Source: Dryas octopetala
Taxonomy: Eukaryota; Streptophyta; Magnoliopsida; Rosales; Rosaceae
Length of the DNA stretch: 64,000 nt
Assembly (NCBI GenBank): GCA_963921425.1
Contig: OY992840.1
Span: forward strand, 870,501 to 934,500
Direction of reading: 5' to 3'
The position numbers were made by a program, and so were the translations under genes. Shown here in pieces: positions 34,650 to 47,234 of the stretch (positions are counted from its first letter, which is position 1; each line of letters begins with the position of its first letter). The notes below the pieces were generated by a model, which saw only the letters and a list, made by a program, of their open reading frames with translations, ran no database searches and had not been told where the DNA came from.

Positions 34650-35690
34650 ATTAATTTTCATTCTCATATTATCACCTGATAGTTTTTTTATCTTAAATTA
34701 TTACTTATAACTTACATTTATGTCTCATTTACTTTATTCTATCAACAACCCGTGAAAAATGTTATGTGATCGTTAATGCTAACGTGGCGAGCTAGATGTG
34801 CACCACATGTCACATCTTTTTATTTTTCAATTTTTTTATTTTTCTATTTTTATAAATTTTGAAAATTAATTAAAATAGCTCCAGACTAAAAAAAATACAC
34901 GAAAAATTCCTACGAAGTCATCTTAATTAGTACTAATTTACTATGGGGTCAAAATACCAATTTTTCTTATGAGTGTTTCCAAAAAATTTGGGAAATCCAA
35001 ATTTATTTCTAAAAAATTAAAATACTTTAAACTCTTTAGAAATTCATAGAATAATCTCCTGAACTCCAAAAAATAAAAGGTCTACACTGCTGGTTTTCTA
35101 AAAACTAAGAATACCTTTCCCATTAACACGTGCTACCCAAAAGACCTCTCGGTCTTAAAGAAAAATAAATTTCCCTCTATAAAATAAATTCTAGAATTTT
35201 TATAAAGTCTAAAAAGAATACTCTAAAACAGATTTTTGGTAATTTTCAAAATATTTTTGAGAATTCGTCTGAGACTTTACGGAAATTTTAGAATTTATTC
35301 AATAAAGGGAAATTTATTTTAATTTTTTAGAAATAAATTTGAACTTTCCAAATTTTTTGGAAACTCTTAAAAGGCAAATTGGTAATTTCACCCTATAGTA
35401 AATTAGTATTAGTCAAGACGAGTCCGTAGAAATTTTCTGTGTATTTTTTAAGTTCGGAGCTATTTTTAATTAATTTTCAAAGTTTAAAAAAATAAGAAAA
35501 CAGAAAAAATCTGAAAATAAAAGAAAATATGATGTGCGTCACATCAACATTAACGGCCACATCAGCATTTTTTACGGAGTTGTTGACGGAACAAAGTAAA
35601 ATGAAACACGGATGTAAGTTACAGGTAGTAACCTAGAAAAAAAAAATTTTAGGTGGCAATGTGGAAATGAAAAACAGTTCTAGATAATAA
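34650..35690. repeat. Foldback element of about 1.04 kb
   Basis: The two halves are inverted copies. The left arm reads from TTTTCATTCTCATATTATCA at about 34656, and the right arm, inverted, from TTTTCATTTCCACATTGCCA at about 35675. Pairing continues inward through AACAACCCGTGAAAAATG/AACAACTCCGTAAAAAATG, TAATTTACTATGGGGT and AATAAATTTCCCT, with an unpaired stretch of about 115 bp in the left arm (35035-35155). The centre is near 35240. No coding capacity and no clear target duplication. Confidence 0.75.
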
Positions 35691-36306
35691 ATCATGAAAT
35701 AAGCTTTAATACAACTCTTACTTTTTTAACCATTCCAAGCCAACTCTTATTTTCATGACTCTTTGACTTCTTTTCGAACAAAAATACCTTTTTAGTCGCC
35801 ACATGGTCGACATGTTGACACTTTGTCGACCAAAAAATCAATTTTAACAAAAATGTAAAAAAAGGTAGAAAATGATGAATATGATGAACTGGCTGCAGCA
35901 TCATCTAAAGTGGTTGTAGCACCAATTTTTCGACCATGTGTTGACTACCATTTGTCTTCAACAATCAAATTCAGATCTGAAACAACAAACACAGGTTGAA
36001 ATTTTCATGTCTGAAACATCAAACCCAAATCGAAATTTCATATCTGGAACAACAAACTCATGACGGAATTTTATGGAACAACATATCCAGATCGGAGTTT
36101 GTTAAACTTAGATCTAAAAATGAAAAAATTGATAGAAAAATCTAAATTTATTAAAGTTCCCAAGTCTCAATCCAAGCTTTTTTTTTTTTGGTTGCTCAAT
36201 AATGAATACAATGTTCTTGATAATCTTTTTCCCTGATTACATCCAAAACCCACAAAATTTCAAAGGAAAAAAAAGAGAAGAGAGTAAACAAAAGTAACCA
36301 ATAAAA
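35691..36306. other. Non-coding stretch
   Basis: No gene seen. Short near-repeats such as CAGATCTGAAACAACAAAC and ATATCTGGAACAACAAAC occur at 35970-36090. Confidence 0.4.
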
Positions 36307-36324
36307 ATGAGATGTAATAAAAGA

Positions 36325-36534
36325 TCAGACGGGAAGCTTGGCGACGTCAACGACGGTCTGGGGGGAGGAGGAGGAGGTGGAGGCGAAAGAAGGGACGCGG
36401 TGGTCGCTGAGGTTGACGGAGTGAGAAAAGAGCATGAGAGGGCGGTCGTGGGCTTCCTCCAACGACAGGTTCAAGTCATCGTCATCGTGGATCGAGAGGT
36501 TGATGCACAAGCACCGCTCCAGTGACTTTTGCAA
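36325..36534 (-). CDS. Unrecognised GC-rich open frame, possible gene fragment
   Basis: A 69-residue frame beginning MQKSLERCLCINLSIHDDDD and containing LSLEEAHDRPLMLFSHSVNL, a serine-rich stretch and TVVDVAKLP. Its codon use is GC-rich and looks host-like, unlike the AT-rich surroundings. It stops shortly after LPV. I do not recognise the family. It may be a captured or truncated first exon. The opposite strand is also open, so chance cannot be excluded. Confidence 0.3.
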   Translation of the reverse strand: MQKSLERCLCINLSIHDDDDLNLSLEEAHDRPLMLFSHSVNLSDHRVPSFASTSSSSPQTVVDVAKLPV

Positions 36535-37189
36535 GACTTAGTCTTTCACTAGTTTTGTTGGATTCTACTTGGATTTTGGTGTTCCTTCTCTATGTTGAAG
36601 ATTGCAGAGAAGTAGGAGGAGGGAAGGATGTGATGTTCCTTCTCTTGATAATCTTATCTCACTAGCGATGGCTCAAATCTGGTGGGGGAGGGAGATGGGT
36701 TGGTTTAGATAGGTGGGTGGATGGGTGGATGGGTGGGTGGGTGGGTTTAGATCTGTGATTTGTGGAGAAAACAGAAGAGGATGTCGATGTGAGTGGGAGA
36801 GAGAAGGGCATTTTTGTGTGAAAATAGGTCAAAGAGTCATAAAAGTAAGAGTTGCCTGGGAAGGGTTAAAAATAGGGCTGGGTCGGGTTGACCGAAAAAC
36901 CGAGGCCAAGCCCGAAATCGGCCCAACCGATATTGGAAAAAACCATGCCGAAAGAAAATCGTACCGAAAGTCCGGTTTGACTACCGAACTGGGAGGTTCG
37001 GACTCGGTTCTGGTTCCCATATCCTTAAACCGTTGGTAAACCGAACCGAATCGAATATACTTAACAAATTATTTAAATAATTCATTTTTATACATTCTAA
37101 TACATCTCTTATACATTTCTAATAAATAGTTTATAATTTTATATAATACATTTCTATAATTTATATAAAACATATATAAATTTATAAAC

Positions 37190-37220
37190 TCTAAACTCTA
37201 AACCCTAAACCCTATAATTT
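37190..37220 (+). repeat. Short telomere-like tract inside the hAT left arm
   Basis: CTCTAAACTCTAAACCCTAAACCCTA-type words form about four degenerate plant telomere units. It is too short to suggest a former telomere. Confidence 0.6.
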
Positions 37221-38599
37221 TAATTTATATGTTTTTTAATATATATACATATATATGTATAAACTAATTAAAAATACCCTAAACCATAATAGTAATATAT
37301 TATACTAAATTAGTAAATTCTAAACCCTATATATCATATAATGTATATCCTATATCAGTATGTATATGAGTATATCTCATACCCTAACCCCTAAGCCCCT
37401 AAGAGCTAGCCTAAACCCTATTGTGTGATTCATTGTTGTGGTTTATACTTTATATCATATATGGGGTATAATTAATATACCATATATGGTATTATGGTAT
37501 ATAATTAATATATTATATAGTATATAATTAACTATATACGTACTTATATACAATATACTTATATAGGACAATAGGACATGGTATTATACTATTATGGTAT
37601 ATATTACTATATTAGTATATTACTATATTAGGACATGGTATTATCTATTATGGTATATAATTAATTTACTATATAGTATATACTGATAAGTCTTATATAG
37701 TATAATAGTATATGGTATTATACTATTATACTATTATATAGTTATACTATATATTTATATAGGGTTTGGGGTTTAATACAATAATACCCTATATGTATAT
37801 CACTATATTGTATAGACTATATACTTAGAGTCTTATATAGTATATAACTATATACTAATATACTATATACTTATATAGTATATAACTATATACTAATAAG
37901 TATATAGTATATGGTATGATGGTATATACTATATTCATAAACTATATAGTATATCCTATAGTCCTATACCCTAAGGTTATTTTAGGATATGGTATAATAT
38001 TTTTATTAAGATATGAAATAAATTAAAAAATATATAAACTAATAAACAATATACTAAAAAACATATGTAATAAAAATAAAAAACTTCAAACCCCACCCAA
38101 ACCCCAATTCAAACCCCAATTCAAACCCCAAAATACCCTAAATCCTAAACCAAACCCCAAAATACCCTAATGTCTTAATTAAAAAAAAAAAAAAAAAGAC
38201 TTAAACAAAACTAAGTTAAGTCAGCAGACCTAATTTTTTTCACTGTGCCTCTCTCATTCTCGAATCTGCTTCCTCTCTCAGTCTCTGCCTCCTCTCTCAT
38301 TCTCTGCCTCCTCTCTGTGTCAAGATCCTCTCTGGCTCCTCTCTGTGTCACGATCTTACTCTCTGACTCTTCTCTCAATCTCAATCCAAGTAAGTACTCG
38401 ATCTCACTTAGTCACTCTTCTCTCACACTCTCACTCTCTCTGTGATTCCATGGCTCTCTTCTCACCGATCTCTATATGTCTCTGTTCTCCGCAGCATCGC
38501 TAGTCACCAGCACCACCACCTTACAAAGCAGCATCGCTCGTCACCACCACCTCACAGAGCAGCATCCCTCATCACCACCACCTCCGCAGGTAAGAGTTA

Positions 38600-38845
38600 G
38601 GGTTTGAATCAATTTATGGGTTAGGGTTTGGGGTCAATATTGGGGATTAAATGGATTAATAATTAATTTAGGGTCTGGGGTTTCAGGTTTGTGTCAATTT
38701 AAGGGTTAGGGTTTGGGGTCAATATTGGGGATTAAATGGATTAATAATTAATTTATGGTTTGGGGTTTCAGGTTTGAGTCAATTTAAGGGTTATGGTTTG
38801 GGTCAATATTCTGGATTAAATTGATTAATAATTAATTTAAGGTTT
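38600..38845 (+). repeat. 85-bp tandem array in the hAT leader
   Basis: Three copies of an 85-bp unit containing GGGTTAGGGTTTGGGGTC and ATTAAATGGATTAATAATTA. The phase marks are at 38618, 38703 and 38788. It follows a GCAGGTAAG donor-like site. Confidence 0.8.
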
Positions 38846-39544
38846 GGGGTCAATATTGGGGTTTGAATCAGTTTAGGTTAGGGTTTCAAAATTGATGATT
38901 TATTAATCAATGTAGGATTCTTTGCAAGGTTGAAGAGCTTGTTGGTGCTACTGCTTAGCCTGCTTGTTGGTGCTGCTGCTTGTTGGTGTTGCTGCGTGCT
39001 GCTTAGCCTGATTGAAGTATGTCGTATGCCTTGTAATTTTGATAATGATTTAATGATTGAATGATTGTTGGTGCTGCCTGCTGATTGTGTGATTCATTGT
39101 TGAACTAATGATTTTGATTCTTTGAAATTTGATGCTGCCTGCTGATTGTGTGATTTTAATGATTGAATGATTGTTGGTGCTGCCTGCTTAAACACTTGTT
39201 GAACTACTAATTTTGATTTGAAATTTAAATCAAATTTCAAAGAATCAAAATCAATAGTTCAACAACTTGTAAATGGAATTGAATGCGATGTTCAAATTGG
39301 CTTAGGCTAGAATGTAAATGGAACAATAACTTATAACTCAGTACCAAACCAAACAACTTGTAAATGGAATTTGACAATTTGTAGCTTCTTAAATGTAAAT
39401 GGAATTTGCAATCTGTTTTTAGCTAGTGATTTCTACTTTTCTTTGTTTTCACTTATCATGATTTCTACTTATCATGATTGCTGATTGCTGTTTTCTAAAT
39501 TTAATTGAGTCTATTACACTTTGTCAATTAGGAATTTAGGGCAC

Positions 39545-41832
39545 ATGGAGTCTAGCCAATCAAGCACTATGAATGCCTCTACTAACCTTAATTGCACTAC
39601 AATAATGTCACCTCTAAACAGACCAAACCAACCAGTACCTACACCTTCTCCTTCAACCCAAACCCAAACCCAAGATGAAAATGATGACCAAGTAGAGACT
39701 GAAACCAAATCTAAGAAGACTAAGTCTATAGTGTGGACACATTGCACCAAGTTCGAAAAAATGCATGAGCAGCGTAAGATTATGTGGCCTTTTGCTAGAT
39801 GCAATACTTGCAAACAAGAATTTCCAGCCCATACTACTCAAAATGGGACTACTAGGATTCTGAATCACTTAAAAAGGCAATGTCAAAAATGTCCAGCTTA
39901 CATAGGCACCATTTCTAATGGCCAAACCACCCTTACACAAGACACAATGAGAGCTCCATTGCTTCCCCATTCCTTTAATCAAAAAAGACATGAAGAAAAG
40001 GTTGTGAGGTGGGTGATTAGAGATGAACATCCTTTTAGGATAGTGGAAGGGGAAGGTTTTAAGGAGATGGTCTGTGACTTGTGTCCTAGGTTTAGAATAC
40101 CAGATAGAAAGAAGGTGGCTGCTGGTGTTCTAGATCTGTACCAGATAGAGAAGGCAAAAATTATGAGTGTCATTGGGAATCAAAGAGTTAGTATCACAAC
40201 TGATACTTGGACATCTGTCAAGAACATAAATTACATGGTTGTGATTGCCCATTTTATGGACAGTGAGTGGAAGTTGCATAAAAGGATAATCAACTTCACA
40301 AAAATAACAAGTCACAAGGGTGAGGAGTTAAGGAGGGTTCTTGAGGACTGTTTGAGAGGTTGGGGGATAGAAAAAGTGTTTACCATTACGGTTGACAATG
40401 CTAGTGCAAATGATGGGCTTGTTGAGTACATGAGTAAGAGGTTGAAGGAGGCAAATACATTGCTATTTGATGGTATGTATTTGCACATGAGGTGTGCTTG
40501 TCACATTCTGAATTTGATTGTCAAGGATGGGTTGAATGAACTGTTTGGGTCCATTGAGGCAATTAGGAATTGTGTAAAGTATATTCACTCAAGTCCTCAA
40601 AGATTGGACAAGTTTAGGGACTTTGATGTCCTTTTCAAGATGGGGGCAATGTCCAATGTGCCAATGGATGTGGCAACTAGGTGGAATTCCACTTACAAGA
40701 TGTTGGAGGCTGCTGCCAAATACAAAGTGGTGTTTAATAGAATGGCTGAGGAATATAGGCCATTTAGGAGCTATTTTGATGAGAAAGAAAAAGATGGAAA
40801 AACAAGGGTTGGTCCTCCAAGTGATGAGGATTGGATGAAAGCGAAAGCCTTTGTGTATTTCCTTAAAAAAATTTTATGATGCTACCTTAGTCCTTAGTGC
40901 CACCAAAACTTGTACATCACCACTGATTTTTGTTCAAATTAGTGAGTTGCAAAGTGAGATTGCGGAAAAACAACAAGATTATAGTAATATGGTGTTGCAA
41001 AGGGTGGTTGCCTCAATGATGCTTAAGTTTAACAAGTATTGGGGCAGTTTTGAGAAAGTGAACAAACTTGTCTATGTCTCACATGTGTTTAAACCCTAGA
41101 TTCAAGCTCTAAATGATTAAAGCTGCATTTGAAGAACTAGGGGCAGATACTGAAAAGGTCTCACACATTATTGGTGAGATCAGAAAATGCTTGTTCAATT
41201 TGTATAGTGCATACAAAGGAGGAGCAGAAAATCAAAGCATTGTCCCACCAAGTGTGGTCATTCAAGAAGCTGGACTTACTAGGCTGGAATTAAGGATTAA
41301 AAGACAAAGATTGGAGGAAGAAGCTACTGAGATATCCAATGAAGTGGATAAGTATCTAAATGATCCATTTGAGAAACTTTAAGGGGTGGGTTTTGATCTC
41401 TTAGAGTGGTGGAAAATTAACCAATCTTGGTACCCAATCCTCTCAAAGGTTGCCAAGAATCTCTTCTCCATCCCAAGCTCAACAATGGCTAGTGAGAATG
41501 CATTTAGCTTGGGAATGAGGATTGTGGATCCTTTTAGAGCTTCTTTGACCCCAAAAATCGTAGAGGCATTAGTGTGTACTAGTGATTGGCTTAGGGCAGA
41601 AGACTTCAATTTCTATAAGGAGCCAACTGATGATGAAGTTGAATTCTACAAAGAACTTGAAGAAATTGAAAAAGGTAAGTGCTTGATTGCTTGCTGCAAT
41701 TTTTTTTTCTTGTCTTTGTGTGCTGCATAGTTATCTAAGTAATTGTTCTCTTCAATATTTTGAAGTGGTGGATGCCTCACAAAGGTCTTCAACTTCAAGT
41801 GCATTTCCTCCAAGTACACCAACACATGCTTA
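39545..41832 (+). pseudogene. hAT transposase, broken by a few changes
   Basis: The first frame runs from the ATG at 39545 to 40879. A BED zinc finger lies at about residues 65-117 (CNTCKQE, LNHLKRQC). The catalytic acidic residues are all visible: ITTDTWTS, TVDNASAND and, near the C-terminus, STMASENAFS. RCACHILNLIV marks the core domain. Homology continues in another frame after an A-run near 40870, is interrupted near 41095 and again near 41380, then reaches the C-terminal dimerisation domain (41386-41670). A last intron fits at 41675-41765 (GTAAGTGC...TTTTGAAG), ending in PPSTPTHA. So about three breaks, and the copy is inactive as read. Older start codons are not needed, since MESSQSS is shared with the second hAT copy. 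Confidence 0.88.
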
Positions 41833-42767
41833 ATTTCTGTCCAAGTAAGTTATCTTGCTAACTTAGTTATTTTGCTTAACTGTCCAAGTAAGTTATTTGT
41901 TTATTAATTGGTTAATTATACATTGATTTAGATGCTGTAAAGGTTGTGAATATGTTTGGAGCTTGAAGGATGCTGCAAAGGTTTTTATTAAGTTGGTCTG
42001 CAGGTCTGCAGTTTTTTGGAGCTGGTCTGTAGTATTTTAGAGCTGGTATGTAATTTTTTGGAGCTGGTCTGCAGTTTTTTTGAGCTGGTATGTAGTTTTT
42101 TGGAGCTGGTTTGCAATTTTTTGGTGTTGATTTGCAGTTTTTTTGGAGTTGGTCAGCCTACTCTATAGTTTTTTGGTTTGTAATTGAATTGGTAATTTGG
42201 TTTTTGGTTTGTAAATCAATTAATTTGGTTTTGGAGGTGGAGCTGAAGCTGGTCTGCAGTTGTTTGCTACTTTGCTTGTTCATTTTTTAATGGGTTTGTA
42301 ATTATATAAGTTGGTACTTGTAAATTTGGTTTATGTAGACTGTAGTAGTTAGCAAAAACATGGAAGTTGTCATATTTGAACATTTATAGGATATTATTAT
42401 AGGATATTATTATAGGATATTATTATCATTTCTCTTTAAACATTTAAATATATGTATTAATGTATGTATGATTACAACTTTACAGGTCTTTGAATTACAA
42501 AACTAGTTAATTAGAACCTCAAAAGTGGCCTTGAGTAAATGAAGTCAAGGCCCAAAAATGGCCTAAAATGTGACACAGAACGTGGCTCAACATGTGTTCG
42601 GTCTAGGCCCATGTCCGAGTCGAGTCAACTGGATTCTTCGATTAACCGGCTTACCGGTCTCGGTCTCGGTCTCGGTTGCCATGGAGGCTTACCGGAGGGG
42701 TTCGGTTCGGTCTTCGGTTTAGGTGTTTCGGTTTGGTTACCGATCCGAACCCAACCCTAGTTAAAAA

Positions 42768-43689
42768 AATAAGATTTGTATTGAATAGGGTTATTGAATG
42801 AAATTTCTCATTTTTTAAATAGGACACAACTTTGGGTTCAATATATTTTTCATGACACATATTTAGGGTTGTGTTGATGAAGGACATACATTTATGGTTT
42901 GTATCAATGTGGATAATTTGTTACTTCTGTCAAGATGTACATTTAAAAAACACCACGTGCTAGTCACGTAACTTTTTTTAAAGGCTGAAATGGTCATTTC
43001 CTATGCGTATTTAAGGAACCCAGCTGACCCTCACCTGTACATCTTCTTCCCGCCTCATAGGGGGTGAGTTCCCTCCATTTTTATTGAAATCTCCTCATAG
43101 ATCCAACCTAACACTCTCTATAAAAACTCAATTAATGTAACAACCCGACCCCGAGTTTCCTTTGAGATTTAAGTTTTTATTTGAATTTTAGATTTATTTA
43201 AGCTATTTAAAGTGGCTTTAGAGTTTAAATGAGAGAAATTAAAATATAAACTTTTGTCCTATAATGTTTAGACGGTTAAATAAATCTCGTACACACAAGC
43301 ATGTAGACGAAAACGAATCACAAATCCGAGCTACGTACACAAAATTATGGACATTCGAAGTTTAGGGACGAGTTGGTAATTTAACAAAAAAACTATTTTG
43401 AGTATTAGAGTTGAGATCCTCTGTCCCCATTTTGCTTGTCCCCCTCTGTCCCTTAGCTTATATTTTGACATATGTCCCACCACTTAACACTAATTAACAG
43501 CTACTTAACAAAGTTGATTATTAGATTTAACAGTGTTATATGAAAATAAAAAATTAATTAAACTGAAAACCCAAACGTAATATCTTTCATGCAATCATGA
43601 GTCCCTTTTTTCTTCCTCTTCCTCTTCTCTCTTCTTCCAACTAAGAGAAAACAAAAATTTTGCACTCCAGCCATTATGTATTTATATGA
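42768..43689. other. Intergenic stretch with a possible LTR start
   Basis: No gene seen. TGTAACAACCCGACCCCGAG at 43136 has the look of a plant Gypsy LTR 5' end, but no matching 3' end or coding part was found, so I leave it unassigned. Confidence 0.35.
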
Positions 43690-43861
43690 AAAAAAACTTT
43701 CCTATAACAGAAATAAGTATGAGTTGGTATCCCCATCCAATAACATCATAACATTTATGTTTTTATGCCTTGTCACATAGAAGTTTCTCCAATTTCAAAA
43801 AAAGTTTTGTCTCTTGAGATGTCAAGTCATCATTTATCCCTGTTACGGGAAAGTTTCTCTC
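43690..43861 (-). mobile_element. MITE, family A, copy 2
   Basis: Inverted relative to the copy at 6481-6653, with matching ends and core (TATGTGACAAGGCATAA against TATGTGATGAAGTATAA). The word TTTATAT occurs on both flanks (just before 43690 and just after the right end), a possible short target duplication. Confidence 0.7.
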
Positions 43862-44245
43862 TTGTTTATATTAGCAATATTATGTAAAAATCTTGAAGGC
43901 AACAACAATTTAAGCAATTTTCAACAATGTTCTACTGACAACACTAACTTATCATGGGTAACTTTTTGCATCTAATTAAATCTTTTTATTATGATCATTG
44001 TTTCTTGAATTAATAATAATTTTATTTATGTTAATATATAAATTTTTGAATGAGTGCAGAAACAATTACAATTACAATGATTAGACTTGCTTGATTCTCA
44101 ACTCACAAGCACCACGAGGAGTCATGATGTTGGAAATGGGGAGACTACTAAGTAAAACTGAGATTGGTATTTTCAGTCATAATTGCTCATTTGATGTATT
44201 TCTTTATCTTGTATAGAGTGCTAGAAAAGTAAATTAAACCTTGTC

Positions 44246-44500
44246 TTGTACACAAAAAATGATCCTCATTGTTCTTCATTGCAGTTGACTATTTTGGACA
44301 TAGACATTTATAATAGGCATGAAATATGGAGAAGCAAGTTGCAGTCAAGGAAAAAAGTTTTGAATATTTTTGCCTTGGCAGCAAGACTTGAGGAATTTCA
44401 AATTGTGGTGGATATGGTGATTAGAAGTGGAAAGATTAATTTGATTAAATATGCAGTAATATTTTTACTTGAGGAATTTGTCAATATGAACTTTGAATAG
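44246..44500 (+). CDS. Unrecognised open frame of 84 codons
   Basis: An open frame with the middle section FALAARLEEFQIVVDMVIRS. It follows a TTGCAG acceptor-like site at about 44286, so the real exon, if any, may start at LTILDIDIYN. I recognise no domain. It could be a decayed gene fragment or chance. Confidence 0.2.
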   Translation: MYTKNDPHCSSLQLTILDIDIYNRHEIWRSKLQSRKKVLNIFALAARLEEFQIVVDMVIRSGKINLIKYAVIFLLEEFVNMNFE

Positions 44501-44533
44501 AATGATTAGTATGAATTTCCCTTTCAATAGAGA

Positions 44534-46560
44534 TGTTGTCACGCCCCAATTCCGGGCCTAGGGGAATTGAGCTCGTGGCAACCGGCGTACTCCTCAGTTA
44601 ACATGAACTTGACCGTCACCCTCGACGCGGCAAACTCACATTAACTGAGAAGCACAAGCCTTAAATTTACCATTCTACCCTTGTACAAAATAGGTAGGCA
44701 GAGTTAACTAGCGGAACGTTCACTAAATAGTGAGCCCGTTGGAAGGTGTGTTTCTAATTCATTTATTAATATTAGGCCCGAGTTGATTAGTTAACAATCT
44801 ATTTAGACAAAATCTAGGATCTAAGTAACTTAGTTGACCTAGGTTAGATAGCCAAATTACAAGTCAAGTAATTTGGGGCTAACCCGACACACCCCCGAGA
44901 ATAGTCTTGCAAATGATAAACCTCAAGTAAGCCAAACATTTATAACACAAATGAGCCAAAGACAAACGAAGGATAAATAAAAGAGTCTAAGATACTTGGT
45001 CCGATACTCACTCGCTCATGAAGGAACTACTGGAACTCGAATATCCGATTGTTGTCGAAGTACATGGTCATCAGAAATCTCCACCAGTATCACCATAACC
45101 CCAAACCTGCAAAATTTATGTAGGGGTGAGCATCACCAAACTACTAGATCCTTTGCTCGGCTCACTCGACCCAAAACGTATTCATACAAGTTTTAAGTTT
45201 TATCTTGCTTACAAGCAAAGTCGTTCAAACACAACCATACCCAAACATGGTTTCATACCATAAATCACATTATGTGCACAAAGCATCATAAGTCACGAGA
45301 TAATATACTATATCAGGTTCATCATGTAAAACATGTCATTTTGTACTTGCATGGCAAAATTTGTCAGAGATGCATGCAACAGATATCTCATGCACGCTTA
45401 CCTTTGCCAATCCGCAAAAGCATATACCATAATCTGTTAAATAACAGTAGACCACCATAGCCTGTACTGCAGTACCATCACTACCCGACCTACCCTTATG
45501 CCGCAAATTAGTGATAAGAATGGCCCTCACGACCCATGGTACCTCCACGGTCGTAAATCCAGTATACTACCAAATAAAATGTATCCACATGGTAGTACTA
45601 TCCCAGTACTATCTGACCGCAACCTGGGGAGCTGACTAGGGGGCCGACTACTCACTGGGTTTTCTACTGTGGTTTAGAGAATCGAAACCCAAGGTCGTTC
45701 ATGCAACCCCTCGTTCTAAGACTAGGTGTTCAAACACTGAATTCTTATTAGTTTCACAATACTCAATGAGAATAAAGATGATGCATGAATGCATATTTCA
45801 CTAGCTTCAACCTATGCCAAATCCAAGTCCATGTAGGAATGCACATGCTCAAAATCAATTTCAGTATTCAACATATAACAACATTATCACCCTGAAACCA
45901 ACACATGGTTAAGGGTTCTCATCAATAGCCATTAATCGTAGAAATGATACAAGGATATTCACATAGTAAAATATAAGTCACACAAGTAGTTCAAAGGGGA
46001 TTTATAAGCCTTATTACCATATTTAATTAGGTTAAATTATGAGGAATAATTCATTAAGCAAGCTGGCCGGTTGCAAAGCAAACAAGGATAAATACCTTTG
46101 AATTATAAAGTGACTCTAATCTGATAATTTTATTCCTTTTAATCAACAAATAGCACATAATCTTCTTTAGGCGTTTAAGCCTTTAATCTAACAAATTATG
46201 CATCATGTAGCTTAAACTAGAGTTTACAAATAGCAATTAGACAAGTATTAAGCATGTAGGTTCCAGTTTTCACAATAATTAACCACCATGGCTGCAAGTA
46301 TCACAATTGCTATGTACACACACAACCAATCATGCATAAGCACAAGCAAGACTCTCCAATTGTTAGTTTCTAGAAAATTAACTTGGGCAAGCCCCCTACC
46401 TTCTCAAGTTGCAACCCCCAAACTCCAAAGCTCTTAAGAAACTAACAAGGTCTCTGTAACAATACACAAAACACACCTCACAACCAAGTTCAAGAATGGG
46501 GTTTTACCAAGTTGACACACTTGCTTGGCAAGCTAGGATTGTCCCGAACGCCAAATGAGC
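44534..46560 (-). repeat. LTR-like sequence of about 2 kb
   Basis: The left border TGTTGTCACGCCCCAATTCC is, inverted, a typical plant LTR 3' end (...GGGGCGTGACAACA). Inside are features shared with 6936-7715: an AACCTGCAAAATT junction, and GGGGAGCTGACTAGGGGGCC. No polyprotein, primer-binding site or polypurine tract adjoins it, so a solo LTR or one end of a lost element is likely. The right border is not certain. Fossil. Confidence 0.45.
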
Positions 46561-47234
46561 AATTCAAAGAGTAAAAACATTTTAATGAATACTATATGGA
46601 CTTTAAAACAAATTCATAATGATGTAAATAACTCAGGTGGTTAAATGGATGAGTTTTGAAAAGGAAAGAATTAGAGGATAGCTGCTAGCAAATAAGATCA
46701 CTGGAGTAGGGTCTAGTCTCGGATTTTTAGAAAAATAAGTAACAATCTAAAAGCTTTGAAAATTGGTGGGATGATTTTAGACATGCAGAGGGTCACTCAC
46801 AAAAATTATCAAGTGCTTTGGAGCTGTGGGTCAGTACAGTTTCGCCAATCAATCTAGCCTATGATTTGGGTGCAATGCTCATTCTCCAAATTCAAAGGTG
46901 GAGTGACTAATGTCCACAACTTCAAACCACATGATCCAATATAATAAAACTCATCCATACAGGTATAAAATCATCCCATTAACCTTAGTTTAGTAAGGCA
47001 TCATCTCATTTGTAAATGATATTGGCTTACAATTTTGGTGATAGTGGCTTTGTAAGTCCAAAAGGGTGAGGTGGAAATGAATGTGGAAGAAATACGTGTG
47101 ATATAAATGTGGATTCAAATTTTAATTGCATGACCAAGTTTGAGGAAGAAGACCAACCAGACACAAGCTTGCAAGTGGACAATTTAGTGTACGACCTGGG
47201 CACCCTTTTCATTGCACATTATAAAGTAGCTGTC
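46561..47234. other. Non-coding stretch left of the second hAT copy
   Basis: No gene, inverted repeat or known domain recognised. Confidence 0.35.

Larger units (their letters stand above)
36873..42759 (+). mobile_element. hAT transposon, nearly complete, with 8-bp target duplication
   Basis: The ends are TAGGGCTGGGT and, inverted, TAGGGTTGGGT, with further diverged homology inward (CCGAAAAACCG, AACCAAACCG). The 8-bp direct repeat GTTAAAAA flanks it exactly (36865-36872 and 42760-42767). At 5887 bp it is full length for the superfamily. The order is a very AT-rich left part (37040-38050), a CT-rich leader (38240-38460), an 85-bp tandem array (38600-38840), a hairpin (39200-39265), the transposase (39545-41832) and a T-rich right part. 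Confidence 0.92.

Noticed and set aside
37190-37220. Interstitial telomere as a chromosome-fusion scar
   Set aside because: Only about four degenerate units, inside a transposon arm.
43136-43155. Full Gypsy LTR beginning TGTAACAACCCG
   Set aside because: No matching 3' end, primer-binding site or coding region could be found.
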